Shown: positions 22,106 to 29,172 of the stretch, one piece after another | Numbering within the stretch: position 1 is the stretch's first letter | How the letters are laid out: the number at the start of each line of letters is the position of its first letter | Assembly (NCBI GenBank): GCA_027483285.1 | Contig: JAIXUZ010000414.1 | Span: 1 to 29,172, forward strand | Source of the DNA: Bacteroidota bacterium | GTDB taxonomy: Bacteria; Bacteroidota; Bacteroidia; CAMBQF01 | DNA: 29,172 nt | Reading direction: 5' to 3' | Translations under genes and position numbers: made by a program | The notes under the pieces: generated by a model | Database searches by the model: none | Told to the model about the DNA's origin: nothing | What the model saw: only the letters and a program-made list of their open reading frames with translations

Positions 22106-22255
22106 TAGTAAAAGAAGAAAGCTGGATGAGAATTCTACTGCGTTAATTGAAAATGACATTATGCAGGTTACAGGTATGCTGCCAAATGAACTCCCCTAGC
22201 GATCTAAAAAGACTTGTAATGCGCACTCCCCTAAACTAATTCTGATTATTTGGCT

Positions 22256-22975
22256 CTATAAGCCGGGTAATTCCGAATAGGGTTCCTCAGCATAAACATC
22301 TGGCACATTGCTATTCTGCGTTCTACTGGTAATTAGCTTGCTTATAGTGTGGGCGGCCATCTCATTTTCCGGGAATTGCTTAAAAAGGCTACCAATAAAG
22401 TCTTTGTCGACTTTTGGCTCTATCCATAGCCTTTCCGTTTCTTTCGGCAGTATTAAAGGCATCCTTAGCTTACTGTTATGAATCTTTGCCATCAACGGGT
22501 TGGCATCTAAGGTTACTATGCTAAAAGTATCTAGTATCTCACCGGTCTCTTTGTCAGCCCAGTTCTCATATATACCCCCCATCGCAAATAGTTCATTATT
22601 CTTCAAATGGATATAATATGGGTATTTCTTCTTGTTGTAATCTCTCCACTCATAAAAGCCATCAACTAGAACTAGGCACCTCTTTTTAGATACTGACCTA
22701 AAAGACGGTTTCTCGAAAATAGTCTCAGAACGGGCGTTAAGTGTATTTGCCCGAAACTTTTCTCCATCAGCCTTTGACTTTGTCCAGGCTGGAATTAGCC
22801 CCCATTGATAAAGCTTAATTCTATTAGGCTCTTCCGAAGTAATTACAGGGATTTTTGGATATGCAAAGCCCGAAACATGGTGGTAGGTAGTTGGAGCCTC
22901 TGCGGCATCGTAGGTAGCCTCAAACCTTGTCTCAAGTTCAGCTACATTTATTTTAGTTGAAAGGTGATAACACAT
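22256..22975 (-). CDS. SOS response-associated peptidase family protein (SRAP; YedK/HMCES)
   Basis: 239 residues from the ATG at 22975. The frame extends two codons to a TTG, but Cys2 must become the N-terminal residue after Met removal, so MCYH is the right start. Conserved active-site parts are Cys2, Asn80 (NARSET), Glu109 (VDGFYEW) and His166 (HNSKLRMP). SRAP proteins form a thiazolidine crosslink to abasic sites in single-stranded DNA through Cys2 and so shield them from breakage. Bacterial copies often lie near mobile or defence genes. The length is normal and the gene looks intact. It is transcribed away from the paralog pair at 23096. Confidence 0.95.
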   Translation of the reverse strand: MCYHLSTKINVAELETRFEATYDAAEAPTTYHHVSGFAYPKIPVITSEEPNRIKLYQWGLIPAWTKSKADGEKFRANTLNARSETIFEKPSFRSVSKKRCLVLVDGFYEWRDYNKKKYPYYIHLKNNELFAMGGIYENWADKETGEILDTFSIVTLDANPLMAKIHNSKLRMPLILPKETERLWIEPKVDKDFIGSLFKQFPENEMAAHTISKLITSRTQNSNVPDVYAEEPYSELPGL

Positions 22976-23095
22976 ACCCAAATATAGTTATGGTAATATT
23001 AATTTACTAACAGGCAGCTAAATATTAGGTGATTTAGATAAATTTGAACCTATAGAACTTGCCTTTGAAACTCGGCAGCTACAATTACTACTTAT

Positions 23096-23986
23096 ATGAA
23101 TAACACTTTGGCTTTTGTAGCCTTTTTAGAGAAATGGGGCGACCAGTATGCTTCATTAAAAAATACCTTATCCAGGCTTAAAGAGCATCAGGACATATTA
23201 GACAAGTTTGGTATTGGCGAAATATATAGTGCCGATGAACTGGATATATGGGTTGAAGACTGGCTTTGGTTACATTCAAAACTAACCCATCCGCTTGATA
23301 TAGATTACTTTAAACCCTATATGGTGCCGGTACAAAAGCACACTTACGAATTTTTTGTCGACTTATCCGAGGGCACAAATAATATTAATGAGCTTGCATA
23401 TATAAGCATGACTCCTTATGCATGGGCAATTGCTTATAGATTCCCTACCTTATTATTTTTGCATGCGCCTGTAGAGAATTTAGACAATGTGGCTGATATA
23501 TTTTTGAGTGAAAAGGAACGCACTAAAATAGATTACTTTAACGATTTTTTGCTTAAAAATAAAAGGTTACCATGGGAATCTGCAGCTAAACCTGTTACGT
23601 TTGAAGAAGTTTTTGAAACCTATATGGATTTGCCTGCAAACCGAATAATTCCTAAGCCACCAATAGATATAAAAGACGGGCTAATAAGGATTACAGACGT
23701 AAATGTCATGGCAGTGGGCCTTTTGCCATTTGAAACTAGAATAGAGCGCATGATTAATGTGCACGACTTGGGCGGGACAAGAAAAGAAGATAGAATTAAA
23801 TGCGTAAGAGATTTGGTGTATTATTTGAGAGAGCATGACTATAAAGGCATTAATGAGCTTAGGGCGGGTATACCAGAAACCGATACAGAGATTTATTATG
23901 AAAGAAACTGTATAAAAATCACAAACCCTTCTCAAGATTTAATGAATAGGTTTAAATTAGCGTTTGAGGAATTGGGCAACAGCTAG
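23096..23986 (+). CDS. Unknown protein, first of two tandem paralogs
   Basis: 296 residues, not recognised. It begins MNNTLAFVAFLEKWGDQYA with a Trp-rich helical N-terminus (ELDIWVEDWLWL) and has a conserved C-terminal third (DVNVMAVGLLPFE; RIKCVRDLVYYLREHDYKG; TEIYYERNCIKITNP). No signal peptide, membrane segment or catalytic motif is visible. It shares both ends and about 75 bp of upstream sequence with the gene at 24154, while the middle (about residues 65-165) has diverged. Size and acidic character would suit a cytoplasmic immunity or regulatory protein, but this is a guess. Confidence 0.7.
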   Translation: MNNTLAFVAFLEKWGDQYASLKNTLSRLKEHQDILDKFGIGEIYSADELDIWVEDWLWLHSKLTHPLDIDYFKPYMVPVQKHTYEFFVDLSEGTNNINELAYISMTPYAWAIAYRFPTLLFLHAPVENLDNVADIFLSEKERTKIDYFNDFLLKNKRLPWESAAKPVTFEEVFETYMDLPANRIIPKPPIDIKDGLIRITDVNVMAVGLLPFETRIERMINVHDLGGTRKEDRIKCVRDLVYYLREHDYKGINELRAGIPETDTEIYYERNCIKITNPSQDLMNRFKLAFEELGNS

Positions 23987-24034
23987 TTTTAAATTCTAAT
24001 CAAGCTTTATTTGGCTGTTTTCCGTCAAATCTAT

Positions 24035-24084
24035 GTTTCCAACTTTTTCTAACTCAAAAAGCACACTTTGATTTGAAGATATAA
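24035..24084 (+). mobile_element. IS3-family right-end remnant (copy i)
   Basis: GTTTCCAACTTTTTCTAAC leads to AAAGCACACTTTGATTTGA and AGATATAA. It stands exactly between the two paralogs, and the homologous upstream region of the second paralog begins directly after it. Confidence 0.7.
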
Positions 24085-24153
24085 TGGCAATTTAGCTAAA
24101 TTTGAAACTATAAATCTTGCCTTTGCAACCCAGCACATACAATAACTACTTAC

Positions 24154-25050
24154 ATGAATAACACATTGGCTTTTGGGGCCTTTTTAGAGAAATGGGGCGA
24201 CCAGTATGCGTCATTAAAAAACACCTTGACCAGGCTTAAAGAGCACCAAGATATATTGGATAAGTTTGATATTGGCGAAATATACAGTGCCGACGAGCTG
24301 GATATATGGGTTGAAGATTGGCTTTGGTTACAATCTAAATTTGACCACCCGGTAGAAATAATGTTTTTTAAACCCTATTGGGTGCCGGTATCAAAATACT
24401 CCTACGACTATTTTGTAGACCTATCGGAAGGTATAAATAGTATTTTTGAAGCAGATTACATAAGTCAAAAACCATACTCTTGGGTCCAAGGCTATAGCTT
24501 TCCTACCCAATTATTATTAAACACCGCGCCGGAGAAGCTAGATTATTGGGTTGATACTCTTTTACTACAAAAGGAACTAGACTTTGACTACTTTAACGAT
24601 TTTTCCTTAAAAAGAGAAGAACTTGCTTACAGGGGCGACCTTGAGGTGGAACCGGTGACGTTTGAAGAAGTATTTGACACCTCTATTGAGTTGCCCGAAG
24701 ACGACCTAATAATTACGAAGCCACCAATAAATATTCAAGATAGCCTAATAACCATTAATCATGTAAATGTTATGGCTGTCGGACTCTTACCATTTGACAA
24801 CGAATTAGAGCTTATAATGGATGTTCATGACTATCATGGAGAAAGAGAAGACTCTAGAATTAAGTGTGTAAGAGACATGGTATTTTATTTAAGAGAGCAT
24901 GGGTTTAAAGGGATTAACGAGTTTAGGGCCAATATACCAGACACCAATACCGAGATTTATTATGAAAGAAACTGCATGAAAATCACAAATCCCTCTCTAG
25001 ATTTAACGGATAGGTTTAAATTAGCATTTGAAGAGTTAAAAAACAACTAA
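24154..25050 (+). CDS. Unknown protein, second of two tandem paralogs
   Basis: 298 residues, paralog of the gene at 23096. The N-terminal ~58 residues are almost identical (only single changes such as V8G, S26T and G39D), and the last ~75 residues are close (VRDMVFYLREHGFKGINEFR; YYERNCMKITNPSLDLTDRF). The central part differs strongly (for example MFFKPYWVPVSKYSYDYFVD, then ADYISQKPYSWVQGYSFPTQ). The duplication includes the 5' leader up to the ATG. No function is recognised. Separation by an IS right end suggests the pair arose by duplication and was later interrupted. Confidence 0.7.
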   Translation: MNNTLAFGAFLEKWGDQYASLKNTLTRLKEHQDILDKFDIGEIYSADELDIWVEDWLWLQSKFDHPVEIMFFKPYWVPVSKYSYDYFVDLSEGINSIFEADYISQKPYSWVQGYSFPTQLLLNTAPEKLDYWVDTLLLQKELDFDYFNDFSLKREELAYRGDLEVEPVTFEEVFDTSIELPEDDLIITKPPINIQDSLITINHVNVMAVGLLPFDNELELIMDVHDYHGEREDSRIKCVRDMVFYLREHGFKGINEFRANIPDTNTEIYYERNCMKITNPSLDLTDRFKLAFEELKNN

Positions 25051-25066
25051 ATATCCCATTATATAC

Positions 25067-25086
25067 ATCGGTTTGTAGACATACAC
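25067..25086 (+). mobile_element. Short IS right-end tip (copy j)
   Basis: ATCGGTTTGTAGACATACA agrees with the last bases of the right ends (TTTGGTTTGAAGACATACA) at 16 of 19 positions. The interior is not preserved. It lies between the second paralog and the helicase gene. Confidence 0.4.
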
Positions 25087-25137
25087 CCGAGATTTTCTAT
25101 TTAGGTATTAAATATTTAAGACTTATTGATTTAAATA

Positions 25138-26580
25138 ATGAATGAAGATTTATCAAAATATTTTGATTTTGAACTTAAGCAACAACAAAAGTTTGCTTTC
25201 AAGAATCTTCGTGATTTTTTGACTCAAAAGGATAAAAATGTTTTCATTTTAAAGGGATATGCTGGCACTGGAAAGACCACATTAATGGGTGGATTAATCA
25301 AATTATTGAACGAAAAGGAAACTCCATTTGCATTATTGGCTACCACCGGAAGAGCTGCTAAAATCCTTTCAAATAAAACTAAAACAGATACTAATACAAT
25401 CCATAGTCATATATATGTCTTTGATGAGCTAAGTGAAGACCTGGATAAAATGAGTAAACTACAAGAAAATATGGCTTTAGATGATAAAGGTCAAATTAGT
25501 CTTGTATTTGGCTTAAAAACTATTGATTCCGAAACTGAAAAAGTTTATATAATTGATGAGGCTTCTATGATTTCAGACCAACCTGATACTGGAAGCTCAT
25601 TTGCGAAATTTGGAACTGGTGATTTGCTTGGAGATATTCTTAACTATGATAAAAATGGTAAATATATTTTTGTCGGAGATCCTTGCCAGTTACCCCCAAT
25701 AAATCAAATTAATTCCCCGGCATTAATCGGAAATTACATTGAAGAAAAGTATTTAAAAAAATTTGAAGAATTTGAGCTTACCGACATTGTTAGGCAAAAC
25801 CGTGAAAATGGAATAATAGCATCCTCCTTCAAGCTTAGATCACTTTACACAAAGAACCCAGTAGTGAAATTCGCCAACCTCCCAGTAAAAGGTCATAACA
25901 ATATCATTTTGCACAATTCTCACGCTAATCTTATAAATGAATATTTAATAAAATTAAACACAGAAGGGTTCGAATATTCTACTTTGTTATGTCAAACTAA
26001 TAGACATTGTTCCGATTTAAATAAAATAATAAGAAGTGCCATACACAAAGATTCAAGTTTATTGAATGTGGGTGATTTATTAATGGTAACTCAAAATAAT
26101 TATTTAACCAATCTTGTTAATGGTGATCAAGTTGTTGTTAAAAATATTGGAAATAGAGAATATAGAGTTGGTCTCTCATTCCTAAATATTGAAGTTGAAG
26201 AGTTGGCAACAAAAAATAAGTATTCAGTTCTTTTAATAGAAGATATTTTGTATTCGGTTTATACCAATCTCAATAACAAGCAGCATAAGGATCTTATGCT
26301 TGATTACTTCAAACGAATGTCCGCAAAGGGAATTACACAAAAGTCTGAGAAATTTAAAGAAAACATGCTTAAAGATCCATATTTAAATGCTCTAAAAGCA
26401 GTTTACGGATACGCATTAACTTGTCATAAGAGCCAGGGTGGAGAATGGAATGAAGTTTTTCTATATTTGGACAACAAAATACATGGCATTAAAAAACCAG
26501 GAATTTACCAGTGGTGGTATACCGCTGTTACAAGAGCAAAAAATAACTTGCATTTAGTTAACGATTGGTTTATTAATTAA
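25138..26580 (+). CDS. SF1 DNA helicase (RecD2/Dda-like)
   Basis: 480 residues. Helicase motifs are clear: Walker A KGYAGTGKTTL (39-49), motif Ia TTGRAAKILS (69-78), motif II YIIDEASM (137-144), motif III GDPCQLPPI (180-188) and the C-terminal block YALTCHKSQGGEWNEVF followed by YTAVTRAKNNLHLV (motif VI). This is the AAA_30 plus UvrD_C_2 layout of RecD2/Dda-type 5'-3' helicases, without the long N-terminal part of full RecD2. The last codons now read HLVNDWFIN then TAA. A copied tail at 27591 shows that the gene once ended HLVNDWFINNKK with TGA overlapping the next gene's ATG. It was therefore the first gene of an operon with the HEPN and ATPase genes. Confidence 0.92.
   Translation: MNEDLSKYFDFELKQQQKFAFKNLRDFLTQKDKNVFILKGYAGTGKTTLMGGLIKLLNEKETPFALLATTGRAAKILSNKTKTDTNTIHSHIYVFDELSEDLDKMSKLQENMALDDKGQISLVFGLKTIDSETEKVYIIDEASMISDQPDTGSSFAKFGTGDLLGDILNYDKNGKYIFVGDPCQLPPINQINSPALIGNYIEEKYLKKFEEFELTDIVRQNRENGIIASSFKLRSLYTKNPVVKFANLPVKGHNNIILHNSHANLINEYLIKLNTEGFEYSTLLCQTNRHCSDLNKIIRSAIHKDSSLLNVGDLLMVTQNNYLTNLVNGDQVVVKNIGNREYRVGLSFLNIEVEELATKNKYSVLLIEDILYSVYTNLNNKQHKDLMLDYFKRMSAKGITQKSEKFKENMLKDPYLNALKAVYGYALTCHKSQGGEWNEVFLYLDNKIHGIKKPGIYQWWYTAVTRAKNNLHLVNDWFIN
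26551..26573 (+). repeat. 23-bp direct repeat, left copy
   Basis: Begins CATTTAGTTAAC and ends TTTAT. It is identical to 27591-27613, 1,040 bp downstream. It forms the last codons of the helicase gene. Confidence 0.95.
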
Positions 26581-26620
26581 ACACTTTAAGTTTTTGTTTA
26601 AACCATAAAAGATTATTTAT

Positions 26621-26636
26621 ATTACCACGCGGTAAT
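26621..26636. promoter_or_regulatory. Palindrome upstream of the phosphatase gene
   Basis: ATTACC-ACGC-GGTAAT is a 6-bp inverted repeat with a 4-nt spacer, 42 bp before the phosphatase start codon. AATTG (26633) and CAATT (26667) form a wider inverted repeat around an AT-rich stretch. It is a possible operator. Confidence 0.3.
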
Positions 26637-26677
26637 TGTATATATTATGATAAATTATATACGCGCAATTATCTAAA

Positions 26678-27460
26678 ATGAATAAGACTGGTAGAGTAAT
26701 AATTATAGGAGATATCCATGGATGCATTCGCGAACTTGATGAGTTGTTGGGTTTATTAAAAATTGTCTCCTCAGATTCTCTTTATTTCATTGGCGATCTT
26801 ATAGATCGAGGTCCTGATCCTGCTGCAGTTGTCCGTCGATGCAGGCAAATTGCTAATGAATGTGCAACATATCTTATTTTAGGTAATCACGAAGAAAAAT
26901 TTTTACATTGGTTACAGCATTGCAGAAATAATACAGGTATGGAGTCGCAAATGAAAGGCACGGAAGAGTTTCCTGCTTTGCTTAAGGGACTTTCTAACAG
27001 CGATATAGAGTTTCTACATGGAGCTTACTATTCATTGGCGCTTAAAGAAGAAAACATCACCCTGCTTCACGGAGGTATTTTCCTTAGTCCTAAATTCCCC
27101 TTTCCAGAAACTTACCGTTATGATTTGCACAGTCCTAAAGAACTGAAAGGTTTGAATCTGATTACAAAAATCCGTTACATCAGTCCAGATGGAAAATTCG
27201 TAAGTCTTAATGAAAAAACACCCAGAGACCATTACTGGGCTGATTTATATGATGGTTCATTCGGACATATCTTTTTTGGGCACCAGGCATTTATAAGGGA
27301 TACTCCAAAGGAATTTCCGCATGCTACCTGTCTGGATACCGGCTGCGTTTATGGCGGGTGGCTAAATGCAGCAGTGCTTAAGGATGGTTTGAAAACTTAT
27401 TTCAGCATTCAATCAAAAGAGAGGTATTCCCAAAATATTAACATTCAAGGCAATATATGA
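26678..27460 (+). CDS. PPP-family metallophosphatase (PrpE/ApaH-like)
   Basis: 260 residues. The PPP metal-binding motifs occur in order: GDIHG (11-15), GDLIDRGP (39-46), GNHEE (69-73), LLHGG, then FFGHQ and the C-terminal DTGCVYGGWLNA. The two metal ions serve hydrolysis of phosphate esters. Close relatives act on protein phosphates or on dinucleoside polyphosphates such as Ap4A, and the sequence alone does not decide. The gene sits alone inside the 1,017-bp insertion, with its own palindromic upstream region. It is a passenger and not part of the helicase operon, although it is now read in the same direction. Confidence 0.92.
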   Translation: MNKTGRVIIIGDIHGCIRELDELLGLLKIVSSDSLYFIGDLIDRGPDPAAVVRRCRQIANECATYLILGNHEEKFLHWLQHCRNNTGMESQMKGTEEFPALLKGLSNSDIEFLHGAYYSLALKEENITLLHGGIFLSPKFPFPETYRYDLHSPKELKGLNLITKIRYISPDGKFVSLNEKTPRDHYWADLYDGSFGHIFFGHQAFIRDTPKEFPHATCLDTGCVYGGWLNAAVLKDGLKTYFSIQSKERYSQNINIQGNI

Positions 27461-27507
27461 ACTTCACAATTCTTACTATTCCTTTTGAGCTAAAGAGGTT
27501 TAACTTC

Positions 27508-27590
27508 AAAGCAAAATTTATGTAATTTTAAATCCGTAAGTGTCCAACTTATTTTAACCCAAAAAATCTACTTTGGTTTGAAAACGTACA
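27508..27590 (+). mobile_element. IS3-family right-end remnant with last OrfB codons (copy k)
   Basis: It starts within the last OrfB codons (AAAGCAAAATTTATGTAA, i.e. KAKFM stop), then TTTTAAATCCGTAAGTGTCC, then ACTTTGGTTTGAAAACGTACA. It matches copy b from 7490 to 7571. The IS tip abuts the 23-bp repeat. Confidence 0.8.
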
Positions 27591-27613
27591 CATTTAGTTA
27601 ACGATTGGTTTAT
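27591..27613 (+). repeat. 23-bp direct repeat, right copy (former helicase 3' end)
   Basis: Identical to 26551-26573. Read on in the helicase frame it gives HLVNDWFINNKK and a TGA at 27627-27629 that overlaps the ATG of the next gene (ATGA). This is the original junction of the two genes. Confidence 0.95.
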
Positions 27614-27625
27614 AAATAATAAAAA

Positions 27626-28423
27626 ATGAGCGTTGAAATAGATTATAATGTAAGTGGATATCAGTCACTTCTAGAAATTGAAATTGGACTAAGGGAATAT
27701 ATAATTGATTCTTTTAACAAAGCTTATGGATCGGCTAAATGGATTGACGATTCAAATGGACCCTTATCGATTTTCCCTTATAAAAAAAACAAATCAGATG
27801 AAAAGTTTACATTTTATCAGAAAATATTAGATTTAAGAGAATCTGCAGTGAATACTGGTTGGAATATAGAGCAGTCTAAAGAAATTCATGGTCTTTATTT
27901 TTTGTTGTTTACCGATTTAAGGTTTATAATTGAATCGAAAAAGTATAGAAATAATAAAGGTGAAAAAATGGATGTTTTTCAGTTAAACGACCGACAAATG
28001 AAAGCGATTATTAATGGGATGGAGGCTATTTTTCCAATTAGAAATAAATTAGCCCATTCCGTTTTTATTTCAACAAAAGAATTGAAGATATTGCAGAATT
28101 ATCACGGTACTGTCAGCAGTATGATTGATAATTTTAATTTTTTTATTGAAAAATCTATTAAAAGAGAAAATGGAATTAAATATATTAAAACATTGATTCC
28201 TCAAATCATTAGTATGATTCACAAAAATGAAGATATAATAGAGAATTATAATAACTTGCGGAGTACTATAAATTTATTAGATATTGAGCTTGAAGTTGAT
28301 TACATAAGTGCATTAAAGATAATAGAAGAGTATTCCCGCTTAAAATACACAAAAGGCAGCTCTGTGCAAATAAGAAATTTGATTGAAGATAATGTTGATT
28401 TATTTAACAAATTTGTAAAATAA
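27626..28423 (+). CDS. HEPN-domain protein (Swt1-like HEPN)
   Basis: 265 residues, ATG at 27626. The HEPN ribonuclease motif R-x4-H is present as IRNKLAHS (Arg139 to His144) after a helix ending NGMEAIFP. The N-terminal SLLEIEIGLREYIIDSFNKA and the following FYQKIL helix match the layout of Swt1-type HEPN domains. The remainder (about 175-265) is helical and unrecognised. HEPN proteins often act as RNases in toxin-antitoxin, abortive-infection and CRISPR systems. The next gene, an AAA+ ATPase, starts 2 bases after the stop codon. The preceding helicase gene was once coupled through ATGA. The ATPase and helicase may therefore sense or gate the HEPN protein. Confidence 0.75.
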   Translation: MSVEIDYNVSGYQSLLEIEIGLREYIIDSFNKAYGSAKWIDDSNGPLSIFPYKKNKSDEKFTFYQKILDLRESAVNTGWNIEQSKEIHGLYFLLFTDLRFIIESKKYRNNKGEKMDVFQLNDRQMKAIINGMEAIFPIRNKLAHSVFISTKELKILQNYHGTVSSMIDNFNFFIEKSIKRENGIKYIKTLIPQIISMIHKNEDIIENYNNLRSTINLLDIELEVDYISALKIIEEYSRLKYTKGSSVQIRNLIEDNVDLFNKFVK

Positions 28424-28425
28424 TT

Positions 28426-29172
28426 ATGCCAATCCAATTCAGAAAAAATCCATTTTCAAGACAGGCATTGAAAAACGATGACCTTTTATCGGGAAAGAAA
28501 CATATAGAATGCCTCAAAAATATACGAAGAATATTTAACTATTCAAATTACCAAGATAATTGTAAAAGTATTATAATAAGGGGCGATCGAGGTACAGGAA
28601 AGACAAGCTTATTGAAGATAATTCAAGCAGACTCAAAAAAATATAATTTAATCCCAATTTCCTTGTATTTAACTGAAACGAATTCAAATAGTACTGTAAA
28701 TTTTTTGCATAGTTTGTATAATTCTCTATTCATTGTATGCAAGGAAAATAAAATTCTTTTAGATGAAATTAATAATGCTGAAATCAGTGTGGTTAGAAGT
28801 GAAATTTCAGATAAAACAGATCTTTGGGTTTTTGAATTCATTAATAAACTTATCGAATATAAAATTAGTCCGAACAATACTTGTAACATTCTAGCTGAAG
28901 ATATAGTTAATGATTTAAAATTAATAGTACATCAGCACAGAAGACAAAAAAATAGCTTCGGTGAAAATGCTAAACTGGCTTTTTTTATTGATGAAGCTCA
29001 CTTGGTTTTTTCAAACAAGGAAGTCTTAAATATTATTCGGCATTTAATTCAAGAGGAAATTGGTATTGTTTTTATTTTAGCTTGTCATTATCCATGTAAT
29101 GATAAATTGCTATATCAAGTTTTTGACAGAGTCGAAAGAGCCTTCACGGTTTATAATGTTGGTTATTTTGAT
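28426..29172 (+). CDS. AAA+ ATPase, Orc1/Cdc6-like (3' end outside window)
   Basis: 249 codons are present from ATG at 28426 to the window end, with no stop codon. It starts MPIQFRKNPFSRQALKNDDL and shows Walker A RGDRGTGKTSLL (52-63), Walker B LAFFIDEAHLVF (184-195) and a later QVFDRVERAF arginine-containing segment, in the layout of Orc1/Cdc6-type and AAA_16-type P-loop ATPases. The start codon is 2 nt after the HEPN stop, so the two are translated as a unit. ATPases of this type act as sensors or switches in several defence systems. The C-terminal effector or DNA-binding part lies outside the window. Confidence 0.85.
   Translation, partial: MPIQFRKNPFSRQALKNDDLLSGKKHIECLKNIRRIFNYSNYQDNCKSIIIRGDRGTGKTSLLKIIQADSKKYNLIPISLYLTETNSNSTVNFLHSLYNSLFIVCKENKILLDEINNAEISVVRSEISDKTDLWVFEFINKLIEYKISPNNTCNILAEDIVNDLKLIVHQHRRQKNSFGENAKLAFFIDEAHLVFSNKEVLNIIRHLIQEEIGIVFILACHYPCNDKLLYQVFDRVERAFTVYNVGYFD

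Larger units (their letters stand above)
26574..27590 (+). mobile_element. 1,017-bp inserted segment carrying a phosphatase gene and an IS right end
   Basis: The segment lies between the two 23-bp repeat copies. Its right edge is exactly the tip of IS right end k (AAAACGTACA, ending 27590). Its left edge has TTAAACACTTTAAGTTT (26578-26594), close to the right-end sequence TTAAACACTTTAGTTT of mini element e, then GTTTAAACC, so a degenerate terminus is likely. The segment separates genes that were once overlapping. Confidence 0.65.

Overview
The window looks like chromosomal DNA of a member of the Bacteroidota. Supporting signs are a TonB-dependent receptor with an N-terminal carboxypeptidase-regulatory-like domain, signal peptides ending in Ala-Gln, a tyrosine recombinase of the Bacteroidota arm-binding type, a TAnnTTTG-like promoter box, and a DnaA with the GNKDHATV signature. 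The species cannot be named from sequence alone.

Layout. (1) 1-5.8 kb is visibly more GC-rich and core-like: the 3' part of an exported repeat protein, a TonB-dependent receptor and an exported GH13 alpha-glucosidase, each of the last two followed by a rho-independent terminator. (2) 5.9-14.7 kb is an accessory block that starts with a tyrosine recombinase. It continues with an McrB/McrC restriction pair, an orphan UVR-motif protein next to an attC-like hairpin, a class II Fic protein with a conspicuous operator array, and a minus-strand group of small unknown genes and a winged-helix protein. (3) dnaA (14.8-16.2 kb) stands alone, with an imperfect ~95-bp direct repeat on each side. (4) 16.3-29.2 kb is a second, AT-rich accessory block. 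It holds a small membrane protein, an ADP-ribosylglycohydrolase, exported HNH and S1/P1 nucleases, a membrane-anchored PD-(D/E)XK-like nuclease, an SRAP (YedK/HMCES) protein, two tandem paralogs of unknown function, an SF1 helicase, a PPP-type phosphatase, a HEPN protein and an AAA+ ATPase cut by the window end.

The thread that ties the accessory blocks together is a set of about eleven short remnants of IS3-family ends. They lie between many of the accessory genes, and where left and right types can be told apart all are in the same orientation. Left-type ends carry the start of a transposase OrfA (22 codons survive at 10881). Right-type ends carry the end of OrfB (60 codons survive at 7324). 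No intact transposase is left. Two copies are reduced to a left end joined directly to a right end (about 70 and 41 bp).

The most interesting part is 25.1-29.2 kb. The helicase gene and the HEPN gene appear once to have been joined by a 4-base ATGA overlap. A 1,017-bp segment carrying the phosphatase gene and ending in an IS right end now separates them, and a perfect 23-bp direct repeat preserves the helicase 3' end. Restored, the order is helicase - HEPN protein - Orc1/Cdc6-like ATPase, a plausible uncharacterised defence-type operon whose third gene runs out of the window. Together with McrBC, Fic, SRAP and the nucleases, the window reads as a defence and mobile-gene island around dnaA.
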